A DNA stretch of 64,000 nt, from assembly GCA_963576735.1 (NCBI GenBank), contig OY755171.1, positions 10,540,001 to 10,604,000 on the forward strand. Direction: 5' to 3'. Made by a program: the position numbers and the translations under genes. The notes under the pieces were generated by a model, which made no database searches, was not told the origin of the DNA, and was given only the letters and a program-made list of their open reading frames with translations. Below, in pieces: positions 23,901 through 33,974 of this stretch. This stretch comes from Bedellia somnulentella (lineage: Eukaryota; Arthropoda; Insecta; Lepidoptera; Bedelliidae). Positions within the stretch are counted from its first letter, which is position 1, and every line of letters begins with the position of its first letter.

Positions 23901-26900
23901 CGCGTCGCATTTTTGTGGTTGCCTGTGGTTTTCGCTTGTGGGTGTGTGTGTGGTGCATTGTCTAGTTTTCGATGCCCTCCCACTTACAAGAAGTGGGAGG
24001 GCAGGCGGTGCACAGTGCATGTTGCATGAACTGCAGGTACTTAGCGGAATTAAGCGAAGAAACTTATTAATATTAGTATTGCTATGGATTTCCGCAAAGT
24101 AACGCCTGATTCAATACCAATATCAATTTCGATACTCACGAAAAATAATACGTATATTTTTTATATTATATGTTTTTACATATTTTATTACAGTCATCTT
24201 AAAAAGAAGGTAATTTCATTCTATGGGTATTTATAGTCAAGCCGGTTTTGGGGATTTTCTACGATCGTACTGAAAACCATCATCAACAAACCTAGATTCT
24301 GTCACCTCTTCTTGACCTCCCAGTTTTATTCTTGTTAAGTATAGATTTGTTAAAAACACAATAAAATAAAATAAAAAAATACTATAAATCTTACTTTATC
24401 AACGCAGTCTTCAGCCCGTCTAACAAGATCTTTCTCATGCTCCTGTTCTGGTTGCAAGTAATGGGAGGGCCACGTTATTTGCTCCCTCTCCGGCAGTCGC
24501 AACAACTTTTGGTACTCATTCCAATCTTCCATTTTTTCATCTCTAACAAGGATTATATAACATAATTTAATATATGTCTGTGTAGCAAAAAAAATCGGAA
24601 TGAGCCATGATAGTCATATGGGAGTTCGACCGCCCGTCAATACAAACAGGCGTGAGTTCAAATCCTGGGTCGGGCCTACACCAATTTGTTCTTTCTTAAG
24701 TCATATGTGTGGTTAATTTGTCATGGTTGTTAACGGTGGGGGAAAACGTCGTGAGGAAACCCACATAGCTAAGTTGTATTAAGTCATGTGACAGTGTATT
24801 TGTACGAAACGTCGATAGGCCTGCCCCATATCACGGGTGTAGACTGCCCAAGCAAAACGTGGGTACCTACTCTGAACACCAGGTGACGCTGTCACGTGAT
24901 GTTATAGTATTAGTACCTCTGCCAACCCACCCAGAGGGGCGTGAACGCTTGAGTCGTAAGAAGCGTCTAAGGATATCGAGGCCTTAAAGTGATTTTTGGG
25001 TGATGCGGTTAGAGACCCATTCCAAAAACATTTATATTACAATCTTTTCCCCACTTAACTTACAAAAGTGGCTGAAGAATATTCGAATTCTAAAGCTCTG
25101 GCTACCCCTTTTCGGAATTCATAGCCATGAGTCTATGTATCTATAAATATCATAAAATTTGTACCAACGTATACATAACGTCCACAAATCTCGTAAAGGA
25201 TTCAAATCAAATTATACATACATACATATACTCATGGCTATAAATCCCTAGAAGGGGTAGCCAGAGCTAAGGAATTAAAAATTCCTCAGCCACTTTTGGA
25301 AAATTGAGTGGGGAAAAGATGGTAAAGTTAAGGTTGTTGGTGATGGGTTTCCAACCGCATCGCCCAAAAATCCCTTAAAATTTGTACATAATTAAAATAA
25401 ATAACCTTGGAGAAATTTCAACTTCTGTGTCGGATTCACAATCTCGTTCTATGTTTAGCGTACATCTATACGATATTCGAGGTGATTTGGTTATGTGTTT
25501 CAGATTCGGCCCTGAAAATTATAAAAATAAATTATTTCTTAAAAAAACGATTAAGGAACTATACCTATAGTCTTTATGATTTGATTTGTACTCATATTAC
25601 ACCACAATTTATTGCAGTGAAATCACAGTTCATTGCTAGGCGTGCTATCTTAGGTGTCCAGTTTAAATAAAAAAAATAGAAAATGTTAAATCAATTGCTG
25701 ATAAAAATAATTGTCCATTTTATCATTCCACAAAGTTTCTAAAAACAAATTATCTTTTCATTTAAATGAAGCATAAGGTTTTATTTGCACTCTACTTTTG
25801 TCTTAAGTGATAGTAGTTTTCTGTATATCGAATCCAGGTATCTTAGTGGATAGCCGCCTAACTAAATGCCGTCGGTTAGTACGTCAGATTAACCGTAGAT
25901 TTTTAAAGATTTAGAAAATGTATTTTGAGAGACTCCACGTGCAGAGAAACTGTGAAATAGTTTTGCAGGGCTTAGTAATAAGTAAAATGTAACCCATTTA
26001 AGTTAATGAAGATTAATAATAAATAATAATTAAAGACTTAGCCCGATGTTATGGCTGATCATCAAAAAGCAAACAATTGATTATAAAAAACCAACCATTC
26101 TTTTAGTGGAGTGTCTGGGGCGTTTAATACATGAAGACCTCGGATTTCTGTGACAGTGAATGAAATTTTAGAATTAAAGTGGAATGTTTAGCTTATGATA
26201 TGTACAAAAAAGTTTCCCTATTAAAAATTGTGATCTAAAAAAAAAACAAATAATTCTAATTCTAAATGTTTAAATGATATAATAACTCATAATTCTAAGC
26301 TGTAGAACATTTTCCTACATCAAAATAAGTTTAATTTATACATTTGTATCGAGATAGTAGGTAGGAGAAAGATGTTAATTAAAAATAACGAAAAAAAATA
26401 TATCAATTATTTTTTAATTTATGTAATATTTTTTTCTTTTTAGCAGTTTCCTTCAAATTTACTTATTTAAATTATTTTCGCTACACTTTAGACATGCTAC
26501 ACTGCAGTATAAACCACTCTTTTGACATCCACAAGCAGCTCCACAACCCTTTTCTGGAGCTGGTGATTGATTCACTGTTTTTGGAAAAAGAATGTTATTA
26601 AAATACTTCCAGCCCCAATTGTCGATGTTTACGTTTTCAATATCTGCATTTCCTAAACAAAACTGGATCTAATTTCGTAGATATACTCTTTCTAGGTGTT
26701 AAAACACTGCATCAGCTGGAGGTAATGATAACAGAAGAATACTTGTTTTTTTTGCTGTTCATCAATTTTGCCCAACTCAAAGCTCGATAGATCAGTGCTA
26801 TTTCGGAGTTTTTTTTTCGTAGGTGAAAATTGAGTTTCATTGGGCCTCTTCTTATATATTTCAATATATTTTTGACGACAAATTGTATGAGGTTACACGA

Positions 26901-29900
26901 ATTCAATTTAAGAGGTAAATAGCCTTCTTTTCGTTCGCTTAAAGCACCTCATAAAGTTGCTATCCTTTTAGTTAATTTTTGGATAACACCTAAATCTGAA
27001 TATGCTGTGGAAGGTGAACCCAACTTTTCACAGACAATGCAACTGTTCTCATTAGTTGTACTACGAGTCCTTGATTCATCCATTGTTAGAAAACTGTGAT
27101 AGAAAACAATATGATTAAATTATGACATTTTCTTTTTTCCTTTACTTGAATGAATCTTTAATTATTTATTTACTTATTGTTTATAATAACTTTCATAAGC
27201 ACCATGATCATTTATTTATTTATTTATTAGTATATACCTAATTCGATCATGTTTCACATTAATACACACACAATATAATAACTAAATACAGAATTTTTAC
27301 TATAATCTACTAATAACAAAAAAAAACGAAAAAAACAATGTTCAAATCACAGATCTGTATTTGAATAGATAACGCAAGTGTCATTTCTTGTATAGAAACC
27401 AAGCGTGCCATTATTTTTCCACCTACTGTGACGTCACATGAGCAATTTGGTGATTGGAACTCCCCGTCAGCGCGTAAACGATTCAATCGATTATATTCGA
27501 GTGCATCGACAGACGAATGATAAATTGACAGAAGAATGATAATAAATAAAGAATAAATAAAGGAAAGAAAAATTTCGACACAGGCGGGAATCGAACCCGC
27601 GAAAGTAATATTATATATTAGTAATAATCCCCACATGAGGTTTTCATGAACAAAAAGATTTAAAAAGAAGAATGATAAATCTAGAATTATACCTGTTTTT
27701 CAATAACGCTATTTTCTCATGGTCTCATTTTTATTCTGAGCAACTCTTTCTACATTATTTTCCTCCACCACTACAACGATCTAAATCAGTGAGTTAATGA
27801 GTCAGTTAGTCAGTGAGTAGTTGAGTAGCCTTTATTATTATAATAACTTGTCCTTATTGATAACCTACCTAATTAACTAGCTTTAATAATTTGTTCTCGG
27901 AAAGTTACAAAATGATTTAAAAAAACCCCGAGAAGAAATTTTATCTACAAAAAGGAAAGCCAGTAGAAGGCGCTATGACAAAATATAATACAACCCAGAA
28001 CTAATTCGGATTTGAAAAAAAAACAAATAAAATAACTTGTAGAGAAGGAAAAATATTTTTTTTTTCGTTGTCTGTTTTTCTCCAGGCTGTATCTCATAAA
28101 CAGTGATAACTAGAAAGCTGAAATTTTCACAAATTACGTATTTCTGTTGCCGCTATAACAACAAATACAAGTAAAAAAGGATTTTAAGGGGGCCCTTTAC
28201 AATAAACGTGTTTTTATCCGTATTTGTTTGCTCAATATTAAAACGTTAATAAGTAGATACTTAAAATTTTCACAGTATATTTACCTGTATATCACCTTTC
28301 ACAATAAATAATTAAATAACAGTAAAGTAAATATCAAAGGGCTCCCATACAAAAACGTTATTTTCTATTATCGATGATAGTACGGAACTCTTCGTTTGTT
28401 CAACATTGGAAAAAAAAACAAAGTAGTGTAACAAACTCTTCAATATTTGCTGAATATGTAGAATTATCAGAAGCAGTAACAGAATTAAATTTTCTCATTT
28501 GTGTAATGAATGATGTCTTTACTTAGGTTTGTAAACCAGTTAAAATCTATGAAGATAATTCAGCAGCTGTAGCTATTTCTAAGTATGGAAACTTTACAAA
28601 GAATTCTAAGCACATTGAAGCTCACTATCATTTTGTAAATTAAAATGTTTAGCAGGGAAGTATACAAAATAGAGTCAGAAAATAAAATTGCAGATATATT
28701 TACAAAACCTGTGGAAATTTTAAATTCACTAACTTAAAAATGCTAAATTTAAAGGAGTATAGTTCCCTAATTGATTATAATTACTGTAGTACTTAAGAAG
28801 CTTTGAACTTATGTAAGGAGGCGTGTTCGTATATGTATGTACATTTATATTGGCACTGAGTGAAGGAAGGAAGTAAATAAAGACTGACACATACCACACG
28901 TTAAGAAATGTAGCTTAGAGAAAAACTTGTAACTAAAATTAAAATATTATTTTATTAAATAAAAACAAAGTTAAAACAAGAGTATTCCAATTCATTATTT
29001 AACAGTAACATTGTAGTAATAAAAATATTTTAGATACATAGAACATCCATCGCGAATATTATCATTTCTCTGTTTCTAAAATCGATTTCGATCGATCCGA
29101 AAAACAAAGTTAAAACAAGAGTATTCCAATTAATTATTTAACAGAAACATTGTAGTAATAAAAATATTTTAGATACATGGAACATCCATCGTGAATATTA
29201 TCATTTCTCTGTTCCCAAAATCGATTAGAATTAGAATCGAATACAACTATCTGTGTAGGTACAACACATTTCGCTTAAAATGACAGAAATATGACAATAG
29301 CTACCGTACCATGTAGCCGATTGACAGGTGAAAATATCGTTCATTTTGATGTTCATTGCGTGTTTTAATAGACAAGCCATACTAGATGGCTTTGTAACTA
29401 AAAGCGGCAATGTATTATAAATTAAGCGATACACACTCGTTTTAAAGTTTTTCAGTGTTAAACCACAACGAACACGAAATAATTGATTTTGCAATAAAAA
29501 CGACATAATCTAATAATAAAGTTACCTACCGATGAAAGGAAATCTTTCTATTAATTAGTCCCGCTTTATTAAGATAGTTTTTGCAACTCAATACGGCACA
29601 ATTAGGCCTTTTTTACATTTAGCTTGACATCTGTCACCGAAAACGTTCGAGCACGGACTCAATCAAATGGCGATAAACTAAGATAATTTTACTCCGTTTT
29701 TGCACGCGAAGTACATGCACTTGCGGCATCTATTCAAATACATGTCTGTGGTTCAAATATACTAAAACTTAAATCTATTTTAACATAAAACTTTTAGACA
29801 TGCATCTTTAAATTCCGTTGAAGAACACTAAAATATATCAACTTGCTCCGCAACCTGATTCAGGGCCATGATGGCTCGGGAGAGCGCACTGTCGCGCAGG

Positions 29901-32188
29901 AAGTTAGTGTGCGCCGCACTATGGTCCAAACGGGTATGAATCATCTCAGAAATCTATAACTTTGTTATTCATGATCCTTACCCGTTTGGACCATAGTGCG
30001 CCGCCGCGCCGGCGTCTCCAGCTGTTGGCCGTGGCGCCGTCGCAAACACGAGCTTGGAACTATCAGATGAACGACACCGAGTATTGTGGGATCAGTACGA
30101 AAGAAGTGCGAAGTCTCTCCTCACACCCAATGAGTTATACCACACCATACCCAGTACGTATAAAGTAGGGTAAATCAAAGGGTAGTAGGGATAAACTCCG
30201 TACATCTTCCAGTGCAGAAACCTAATAAATTTATTTTGTATTTTCTCCAACATAAGGCAATATTTGACCTCATGTGTAGACCAGACAACTGCGTTGAATT
30301 CTAGTATGCTTCCAACTAACGCATTATAAAGTGTCTTTATGGCTTCAAGGTTTTGAAAACCCTTGACAGTTCGAAGCACTAAGCCCAGCATTCGGAAAGC
30401 ATTCTTACACATGTTTACAATATGGTTACGAAAATGTAGATCAGCTGTGATGTTAATCCCAAGGTCCCAAGGATCCCTAATCACCCCCTGATAGTTATTT
30501 TGTAAATATATTTCATGTACAGAATTGACCTCTCTACAGATTTATTATAAGTATAGATGTAGAAAATTAAAAATCAAGAGAGATTTGTCAATATCGTGCT
30601 CAGTGGCGGTCGATAGTCTCTGCCTACCCCAATGGATATAATGGACGTGAGCATAAGTTAGTAAGTAAGAAGAAAAAAGTTTTTACATACTTATGCTCAC
30701 GTCTTCTTACCGAAGCTGAAGTTTTTCATTGCCACTTTGTACGACCCTGACGAATATCTTGTGCTTTCCTCGCATGCTCGCTTTTATTCTTGTTACCTTT
30801 TAATGTGGTCTTCAAACGTCTTGCGTGAAGGTATTGATAGTAATTGTGGGTGGTAACCCATATTATCTTAATAAAACTCTTGCACTTTAAAAGCAACAGT
30901 GATCCTAATTATCAGGAAACTAACTTAAAATTTACCAAGTCGAGTTACACAATGCTTAATGATTAACATTAAAAGATAGCATTCAGCTAGGCAGCTAATC
31001 GTCTCATTAGCTTAGCTGCGACATATAAGATTAGCAATATTTTATGGTTTTAAATATCTGTAAGAAAAAGTTAATAAAAATCAACCTGAATGTTCCTTTG
31101 ATTCGTCTGGTTCGGAATCTGAAAGTATCGGAATATTTAAAATTCCGCAGACTGATTTGTAAACATCTTGCGGCAGCACGCTGAGAATCTTTCTACTTTG
31201 CTCTTCCGGGCTCTGAAATTGATAGATTTCATTTGATTTTTTGAGTCAATGTTATTCACATGGCAACAAGTGGTGTGGCTTCAGGGAACTCTACTAAACT
31301 ATCATAACATTCAACCAACATTAACCTGATTATGAACAGTTTATCAATGCATGTGTTGCGTAGGCCATATGAGAACCTTAATTAGATACATACATACATA
31401 TACTCACGGCTATAAATCCCTAGAAGGGGTAGCCAGAGCTAAGGAAGTAGAAGTTCCTCAGCCAGTTTTGGAAAGTTAAGTGGGGATAAGATGGCAAAAT
31501 AAAGGATGATAAAATATATTAATATAGTAGAATATATTTAAGAATCGTTACAGATGAAATAAAAATAGTAATAAGCTCGAGGCATATCATATGTCCCTCA
31601 TTTAACCAAAGTTAGGAAAAGAAAAATAAGAGTGAAGTGAAATTTTAAAAGCTATAGGACCGAATCGAATACAAAACTTCACGAAAGAAATATACATACA
31701 TATACTCACGGCAATAAATCCCAAAAAGAGGTAGCCAGAGCTTTTAGCTAGAAACTCCTCAGCCACATTTGGAAGTTGAGAGGGGAGAAGATGGTAGGAA
31801 TAACACTTCATTGGTGACGGGTTTCCAACCGCATTGCTCAGAAACCAAAAGCTTAAAAAGCCCCATACCCTTAGTCGCCTCTTACGACACCAGTGGGTAG
31901 AAAGGGGTAGTGACGTTCTAAGCCGTCACTACACACGGCACAGAAATATAATACTAATATGTGTATCGAAAACAAAAAAGGCGGCGTTATTTCTAAAAAC
32001 ATCTCTGGCAGACAACCTTTTAATTAAAATTAATGAAATAAGCATACCTGAGAAGCGTTTTCTATGTTTTCAATAAAATCTCTCCAATATTGTTTATCGC
32101 CATTATACTGTAGCGACTTTTGTTTTAACGTCATCGTTTTTTTTAGTTTTTTACCATCTATAAAAGGTAAAAAGCTTGGAACATCCAT
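17958..32188 (-). CDS. Gene B: FAM47-like protein, 7 exons, 354 aa, paralogue of gene A
   Basis: Coding exons on the minus strand are 32048-32188, 31086-31212, 24395-24540, 23517-23606, 22659-22757, 20338-20552 and 17958-18204. All junctions are GT-AG, and the sum is 1065 nt, exactly 355 codons with the stop. The protein starts MDVPSFLPFIDGKK and ends NKETPNH. Exons 4-7 align with gene A exons 5-8. IVEDFCQFM matches IAKDFFEWW. The 33-codon exon carries the shared ERGL/SRGL and LPC residues. The next exon has W-x-P-x-D-L-x5-VWEDI, and the last has CRWMIEHPEHRRAPYLSSL. Intron phases are the same (0, 0, 0, 2). The acidic linker of gene A is shortened here. Family assignment to FAM47 is from memory; function is unknown. 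The introns, especially 24541-31085, have swollen with transposons. Confidence 0.8.
18625..18712 (+). mobile_element. SINE family S1, 3' fragment
   Basis: Carries GTGGCTCAGGAGTTTCTAGA, GCTCTGACTAACCC and TTATTGCCGGGAGTATATG followed by an ATGT tail. It lies in the last intron of gene B. Confidence 0.65.
18889..19228 (+). mobile_element. 5'-truncated RTE-type LINE with perfect 12-bp target-site duplication
   Basis: ATAGCATCATTT occurs at 18889-18900 and 19217-19228. The insert encodes a C-terminal RT tail (KWRWMGHTFRRGT, then RARGRPVHTWRRS and DRKAWRELVQALC), closing just before a short (CAA)n 3' tail. The (CAA)n end and GRP..TWRR motif fit RTE-like elements. Its GC content is far above the surrounding intron, which by itself marks it as foreign. 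The open frame on the opposite strand is a shadow. It lies in gene B's last intron, same strand as the plus axis. Confidence 0.9.
19560..20030 (+). mobile_element. Probable LINE 3' region with (TTCTA)n tail
   Basis: Ends AATAAAGAGTTTTCTATTCT followed by a TTCTA microsatellite (about 20006-20027), a tail type I associate with insect LINEs. The upstream stretch has no intact ORF on the plus strand; the minus-strand open frame at 19665-19994 is low in protein-like features. Confidence 0.3.
20590..21030 (-). mobile_element. Two LINE family L 3' tails, diverged
   Basis: Around 20590-20660 and 20927-21030 the reverse complement reads TGGCGATCGATAGCCTTTGC or close variants, then the C-C-C-C-A-A-T-G-G end and an ATGT tail. 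They lie in gene B's intron between exons 5 and 6. A third, very diverged tail is at about 21755-21800. Confidence 0.6.
22242..22510 (-). mobile_element. SINE family S1 with shared 3' flank
   Basis: A near complete S1 copy in reverse orientation (22284-22510). Its 3' tail is joined to a 45-bp segment beginning CATAACGTCCACAAATCTCG, which is repeated next to the S1 copy at 25174. It is intronic to gene B. Open frames over it are SINE readthrough. Confidence 0.85.
22950..23048 (+). mobile_element. LINE family L 3' tail
   Basis: AGAGAGGTTTGCCAGGATCG, GTGGCGATCGATAGACTCTG, then CCCCAATGGGAACTGATGGC and an ATGT tail. It is intronic in gene B. Confidence 0.75.
23974..24002. repeat. Perfect 12-bp hairpin with 5-nt loop
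   Basis: GCCCTCCCACTT (23974-23985), loop ACAAG, then the exact reverse complement (23991-24002). It is GC-rich in an AT-rich intron and sits next to a GT-rich run. It may be the snap-back tip of a mobile element. Confidence 0.85.
24600..24960 (+). mobile_element. tRNA-derived SINE family S2
   Basis: The head holds a Pol III B-box-like GTGAGTTCAAATCCTGGGTC. The body has GTCATATGTGTGGTTAATTT, GAGGAAACCCACATAGCTAA and a 3' half shared with the copy at 1805-1975. Other copies are 34090-34290 and, degenerate, 57010-57130. It lies upstream of gene B exon 3. Confidence 0.65.
24978..25148 (+). mobile_element. SINE family S1, 5' truncated
   Basis: GGGTGATGCGGTTAGAGACC, CTTACAAAAGTGGCTGAAGA, GCTCTGGCTACCCC and CATAGCCATGAGTCTATG. 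It lies tail-to-tail with the next S1 copy. Confidence 0.75.
25174..25388 (-). mobile_element. SINE family S1 with the same 45-bp 3' flank as the copy at 22242
   Basis: A reverse-orientation S1 whose (TACA)n tail abuts CATAACGTCCACAAATCTCG and the following 25 bp, identical to the flank of the other copy. The head beyond CCCTTAAAA is missing. Confidence 0.8.
25390..26440. other. Gene B intron, no further feature recognised
   Basis: AT-rich intron sequence. The overlapping open frames at 25382-25670 lack splice context and family features, so they are not called. Confidence 0.3.
26469..27085 (-). pseudogene. Relic of a transposon-derived protein with Cys-rich C-terminus
   Basis: Near 26469-26660 the minus strand reads a frame of about 60 codons with NIDNWGWKYFNNILFP followed by GCGAACGCQKSGLYCSVACL and KC, then a stop. 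This W-x-Y/P-rich then CxxxCxC..C..CxxC ending is typical of the C-terminus of a transposon-derived protein family common in arthropods. At the other end, about 27080 downward, MDESRTRSTTNENSCIVCEK begins a frame with a CxxC pair that meets a stop near 26950. The central part is short and frame-broken. I infer an internally deleted, decayed copy. The superfamily is not resolved. It sits inside gene B's largest intron. Confidence 0.45.
27340..27670 (-). repeat. Dispersed repeat with tRNA B-box-like motif
   Basis: The reverse complement contains GCGGGTTCGATTCCCGCCTG followed by TGTCGAAATTTTTCTTTCC. The same block occurs at 49330-49380 and, without the B box, at 47210-47240 and 47360-47415. The flank (GTTCATGAAAACCTCATGTG) is shared with 47300-47330. 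Confidence 0.5.
28050..28400 (+). repeat. Widespread lepidopteran interspersed repeat
   Basis: TCCAGGCTGTATCTCATAAA, GTATTTCTGTTGCCGCTATA, GGGGCCC-like and GATAGTACGGAACTCTTCGT blocks in order match a repeat type I know as very common in moth and butterfly genomes. No ORF. Confidence 0.45.
28416..28745 (+). pseudogene. Copia-type (Ty1/copia) RNase H fragment
   Basis: The frame reads AEYVELSEAVTELNFL, then KPVKIYEDNSAAVAISKYG and NSKHIEAHYHFV. This is the RNase H domain order of Ty1/copia polyproteins, with the E of AEY, the D of EDNSAA and the HI..H motif. At least four in-frame stops and a frame change break it. The upstream gag, protease, integrase and RT are missing. Confidence 0.75.
28816..28960 (+). 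repeat. Remnant of copia polypurine tract and 3' LTR start
   Basis: AAGGAGGCG immediately precedes TGTTCGTATATG (from 28824), as polypurine tracts do before a copia 3' LTR. AATAAAG at about 28876 could be the LTR poly(A) signal. The LTR end is not seen, and no 5' LTR is in the window. Confidence 0.4.
28962..29230. repeat. Tandem duplication, period 139 bp
   Basis: AAAACAAAGTTAAAACAAGA starts both units (28962 and 29101). They stay about 95% alike through ATTCCAATT, ATTGTAGTAATAAAAATATT and GAACATCCATCG to AAATCGATT. Confidence 0.9.
29231..29506 (-). other. Unassigned open frame, 91 codons
   Basis: Starts MSFLLQNQLFRVRCGLTLKN, an Arg/Leu-rich N-terminus like a mitochondrial presequence. The rest has no family match I recognise, and it runs into the tandem duplication. 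It could be a chance frame in gene B's intron. Confidence 0.12.
29915..30000. repeat. 22-bp perfect inverted repeat, 42-nt loop
   Basis: CGCACTATGGTCCAAACGGG plus TA at 29915-29936 is the exact reverse complement of 29979-30000. It lies at the boundary of a GC-rich block next to an RT fragment. It may have formed when the retroelement inserted or by foldback repair. Confidence 0.85.
30092..30545 (-). pseudogene. Jockey-like LINE RT C-terminal fragment
   Basis: Minus-strand reading with DLGINITADLHFRNHI, KTLYNALVGSILEFNAVVWS, IQNKFIRFLHWKMYG and YPYYPLIYP. This is the standard thumb/C-terminal segment of jockey-clade RTs. The catalytic fingers/palm are absent. A stop ends it at 30092, although recognisable residues may continue in a GC-rich stretch down to about 29990. 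Confidence 0.75.
30575..30800. mobile_element. Two LINE family L tails in opposite orientation
   Basis: Plus-oriented tail at 30575-30670 (TGGCGGTCGATAGTCTCTGC, then CCCCAATGG) meets a minus-oriented diverged tail at 30690-30800. Between them, GTGAGCATAAGTTAG and its reverse complement form a short inverted repeat. Confidence 0.55.
31385..31510 (-). mobile_element. SINE family S1, 3' half
   Basis: TACATACATACATATACTCA, CCCTAGAAGGGGTAGCCAGA, then CAGCCAGTTTTGGAAAG. Truncated after AAATAAAGG. It lies between gene B exons 1 and 2. Confidence 0.8.
31690..31955 (-). mobile_element. SINE family S1, full length but diverged
   Basis: Complete order from TATACTCACGGCAATAAAT to the head TTCTAAGCCGTCACTACACA. 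It lies inside the first intron of gene B, 93 bp before exon 1 in plus coordinates. Confidence 0.8.
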
Positions 32189-33645
32189 TTTTTATATAAA
32201 ATTAATACAGCAGCCACATAGATTTTTGTATACAACTGTGATAATGCTACGCGTTTCTCAAAGAGGTCGCTCTATTCTGTAGCAATAGTAAGCACTAAGG
32301 TTCCACACGTTTGCGGTTTCACTAAGCGGGGAAGTTGGTAACTTTTATAACTAACCATATCAGTTAGTTTCTACGATACCACCGCTATATGTTTGATCAA
32401 TACTGATAGCAATCGAAATCGCATCGTACGAAATGCGTTGCATTAATGATAGATTGAATAAACATTCATATGCACTATTGTTTTGTCAAAATATAAACTT
32501 ATGCTATTTATCGACGAAATACGTAGCATAAATTGTACATTGAATAAACATTTAAATAAAATCTCATAAAACATTTTCAAAGTATTTAGTTCAGCTGTCT
32601 GGGACATAAATAATATGACCGTTTTTCATATTAAATTGATACAAGTGTGCACAAAAAAACATAACATCGGCATAGGATGTTGATATTGGACGATTATCAT
32701 TTTGATTTGTGTTGTTCGTGTCTTTTAATATTTTTTTTCTTTTTCATCCTTTTGATTGTATTACATACTTTTTTTTGGATATATTGTAACATATAATATT
32801 TCGATTAAAGCGCCTATTCAATTATATTATATAATTAAATTGGTTTCCCAAGGTACAGGCTAAGCCTAGTTTGGAAACCCCTGGAAATTTGTGAAAGCTG
32901 TAATTCTTTTAATAAATATACTTTTACTTACTTTTACTTTACTAGAATGTAGGTAGAACCCAACACTTAATTCTCTTATCGTAATAATGTTTTCATTTTA
33001 ATGCCAATTTATAGCTTTAACAATGGGAGCAACTTGAATAATAGATCAATTTCATTTTACTAATCTCAGTACATTTTGTACAAGACAGCTCAGCTGATTT
33101 GAATGCATCAGAGAAAAATATTTTAATTAATATTGCTGTAATTAAGTTTGTCCCATAGATAAAAGTCAAAATGATCTCCCTAATAACCCTGTTTTGGCTT
33201 GTTACCCCGCCTTCTACTTGAATAATAAGTTTACTGATGAAGAGAACATTGTTTGATTCTGGAAAAATAATACAATATTTATAACCCAGACCATAGTAGA
33301 CCTAAAAAGAAGTACTACACCTAATAGAAATACGAGAATAGTCACTCATTGATTTCAAATAAAAGTTTATTGTACCGAAAATAGTATTTAATTTATAATG
33401 CTTTTGTTTGCGTGTGCTTGTATTAAATTTCAAATAAGTTAGACTCAGAGGCTCGTTACGCAAACTTGAATAAGATTATGTTTAATTAACCGAAGAAGTC
33501 TGTCTTGTTCACAGACTTATTTGGTAAGTTTGTAGTGATGGGATAACAAGCGTGATATGTAAATGTATATGTAGGTGTAATATGGACTTGGTATCATTTT
33601 TGCTACTTGCAAATTTGCTTTTGAGGAACGTAATCGTAAATTTAA
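32189..33645. other. Gene B upstream and intergenic stretch
   Basis: No TATA box within 100 bp of the gene B start was found with confidence. A block at 32860-32935 looks like the end of a retroelement (AAATATACTTTTACTTACTT repeat). No other gene is seen. Confidence 0.3.
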
Positions 33646-33649
33646 TTCA

Positions 33650-33812
33650 GGTGTCCGCAGTATGAAGAATAAAAGAGCATGTATGAAAAGATTGATGGAT
33701 GTAAACGAAGCCAGAGAGGTTTGCCAGGATCGTACAAATTGGCGATCGATAGTCTCTGCCTACCCCAATGGGAACTAACGGCGTGAGAATATGTATGTAT
33801 GTATGTAATCGT
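33650..33812 (+). mobile_element. LINE family L 3' tail
   Basis: Encodes the last 45 or so residues of the family ORF (MKNKRACMKRLMDVNEAREV and onward to the YPNGN stop), then GGCGTGAGAATATGTATGTA. Truncated within the coding part. Confidence 0.85.
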
Positions 33813-33974
33813 AAATAATACTCGCAGTTTAAATAAATAATTCCGTATTATTGTGAAATTGTTTAGGTTGTATTATTGGCCTATGTCGTGAATTGTAAAC
33901 GTCACTTGATGTTCAGAAGTATAAGAGGGGTTGAACATACACAAATTATAAAATTGGGAAGATATCGTGAAAAA

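Noticed and set aside
27204..27228. TTTA tandem run as a LINE tail
   Set aside because: Too short and without a recognisable element on either side; kept as simple sequence only.
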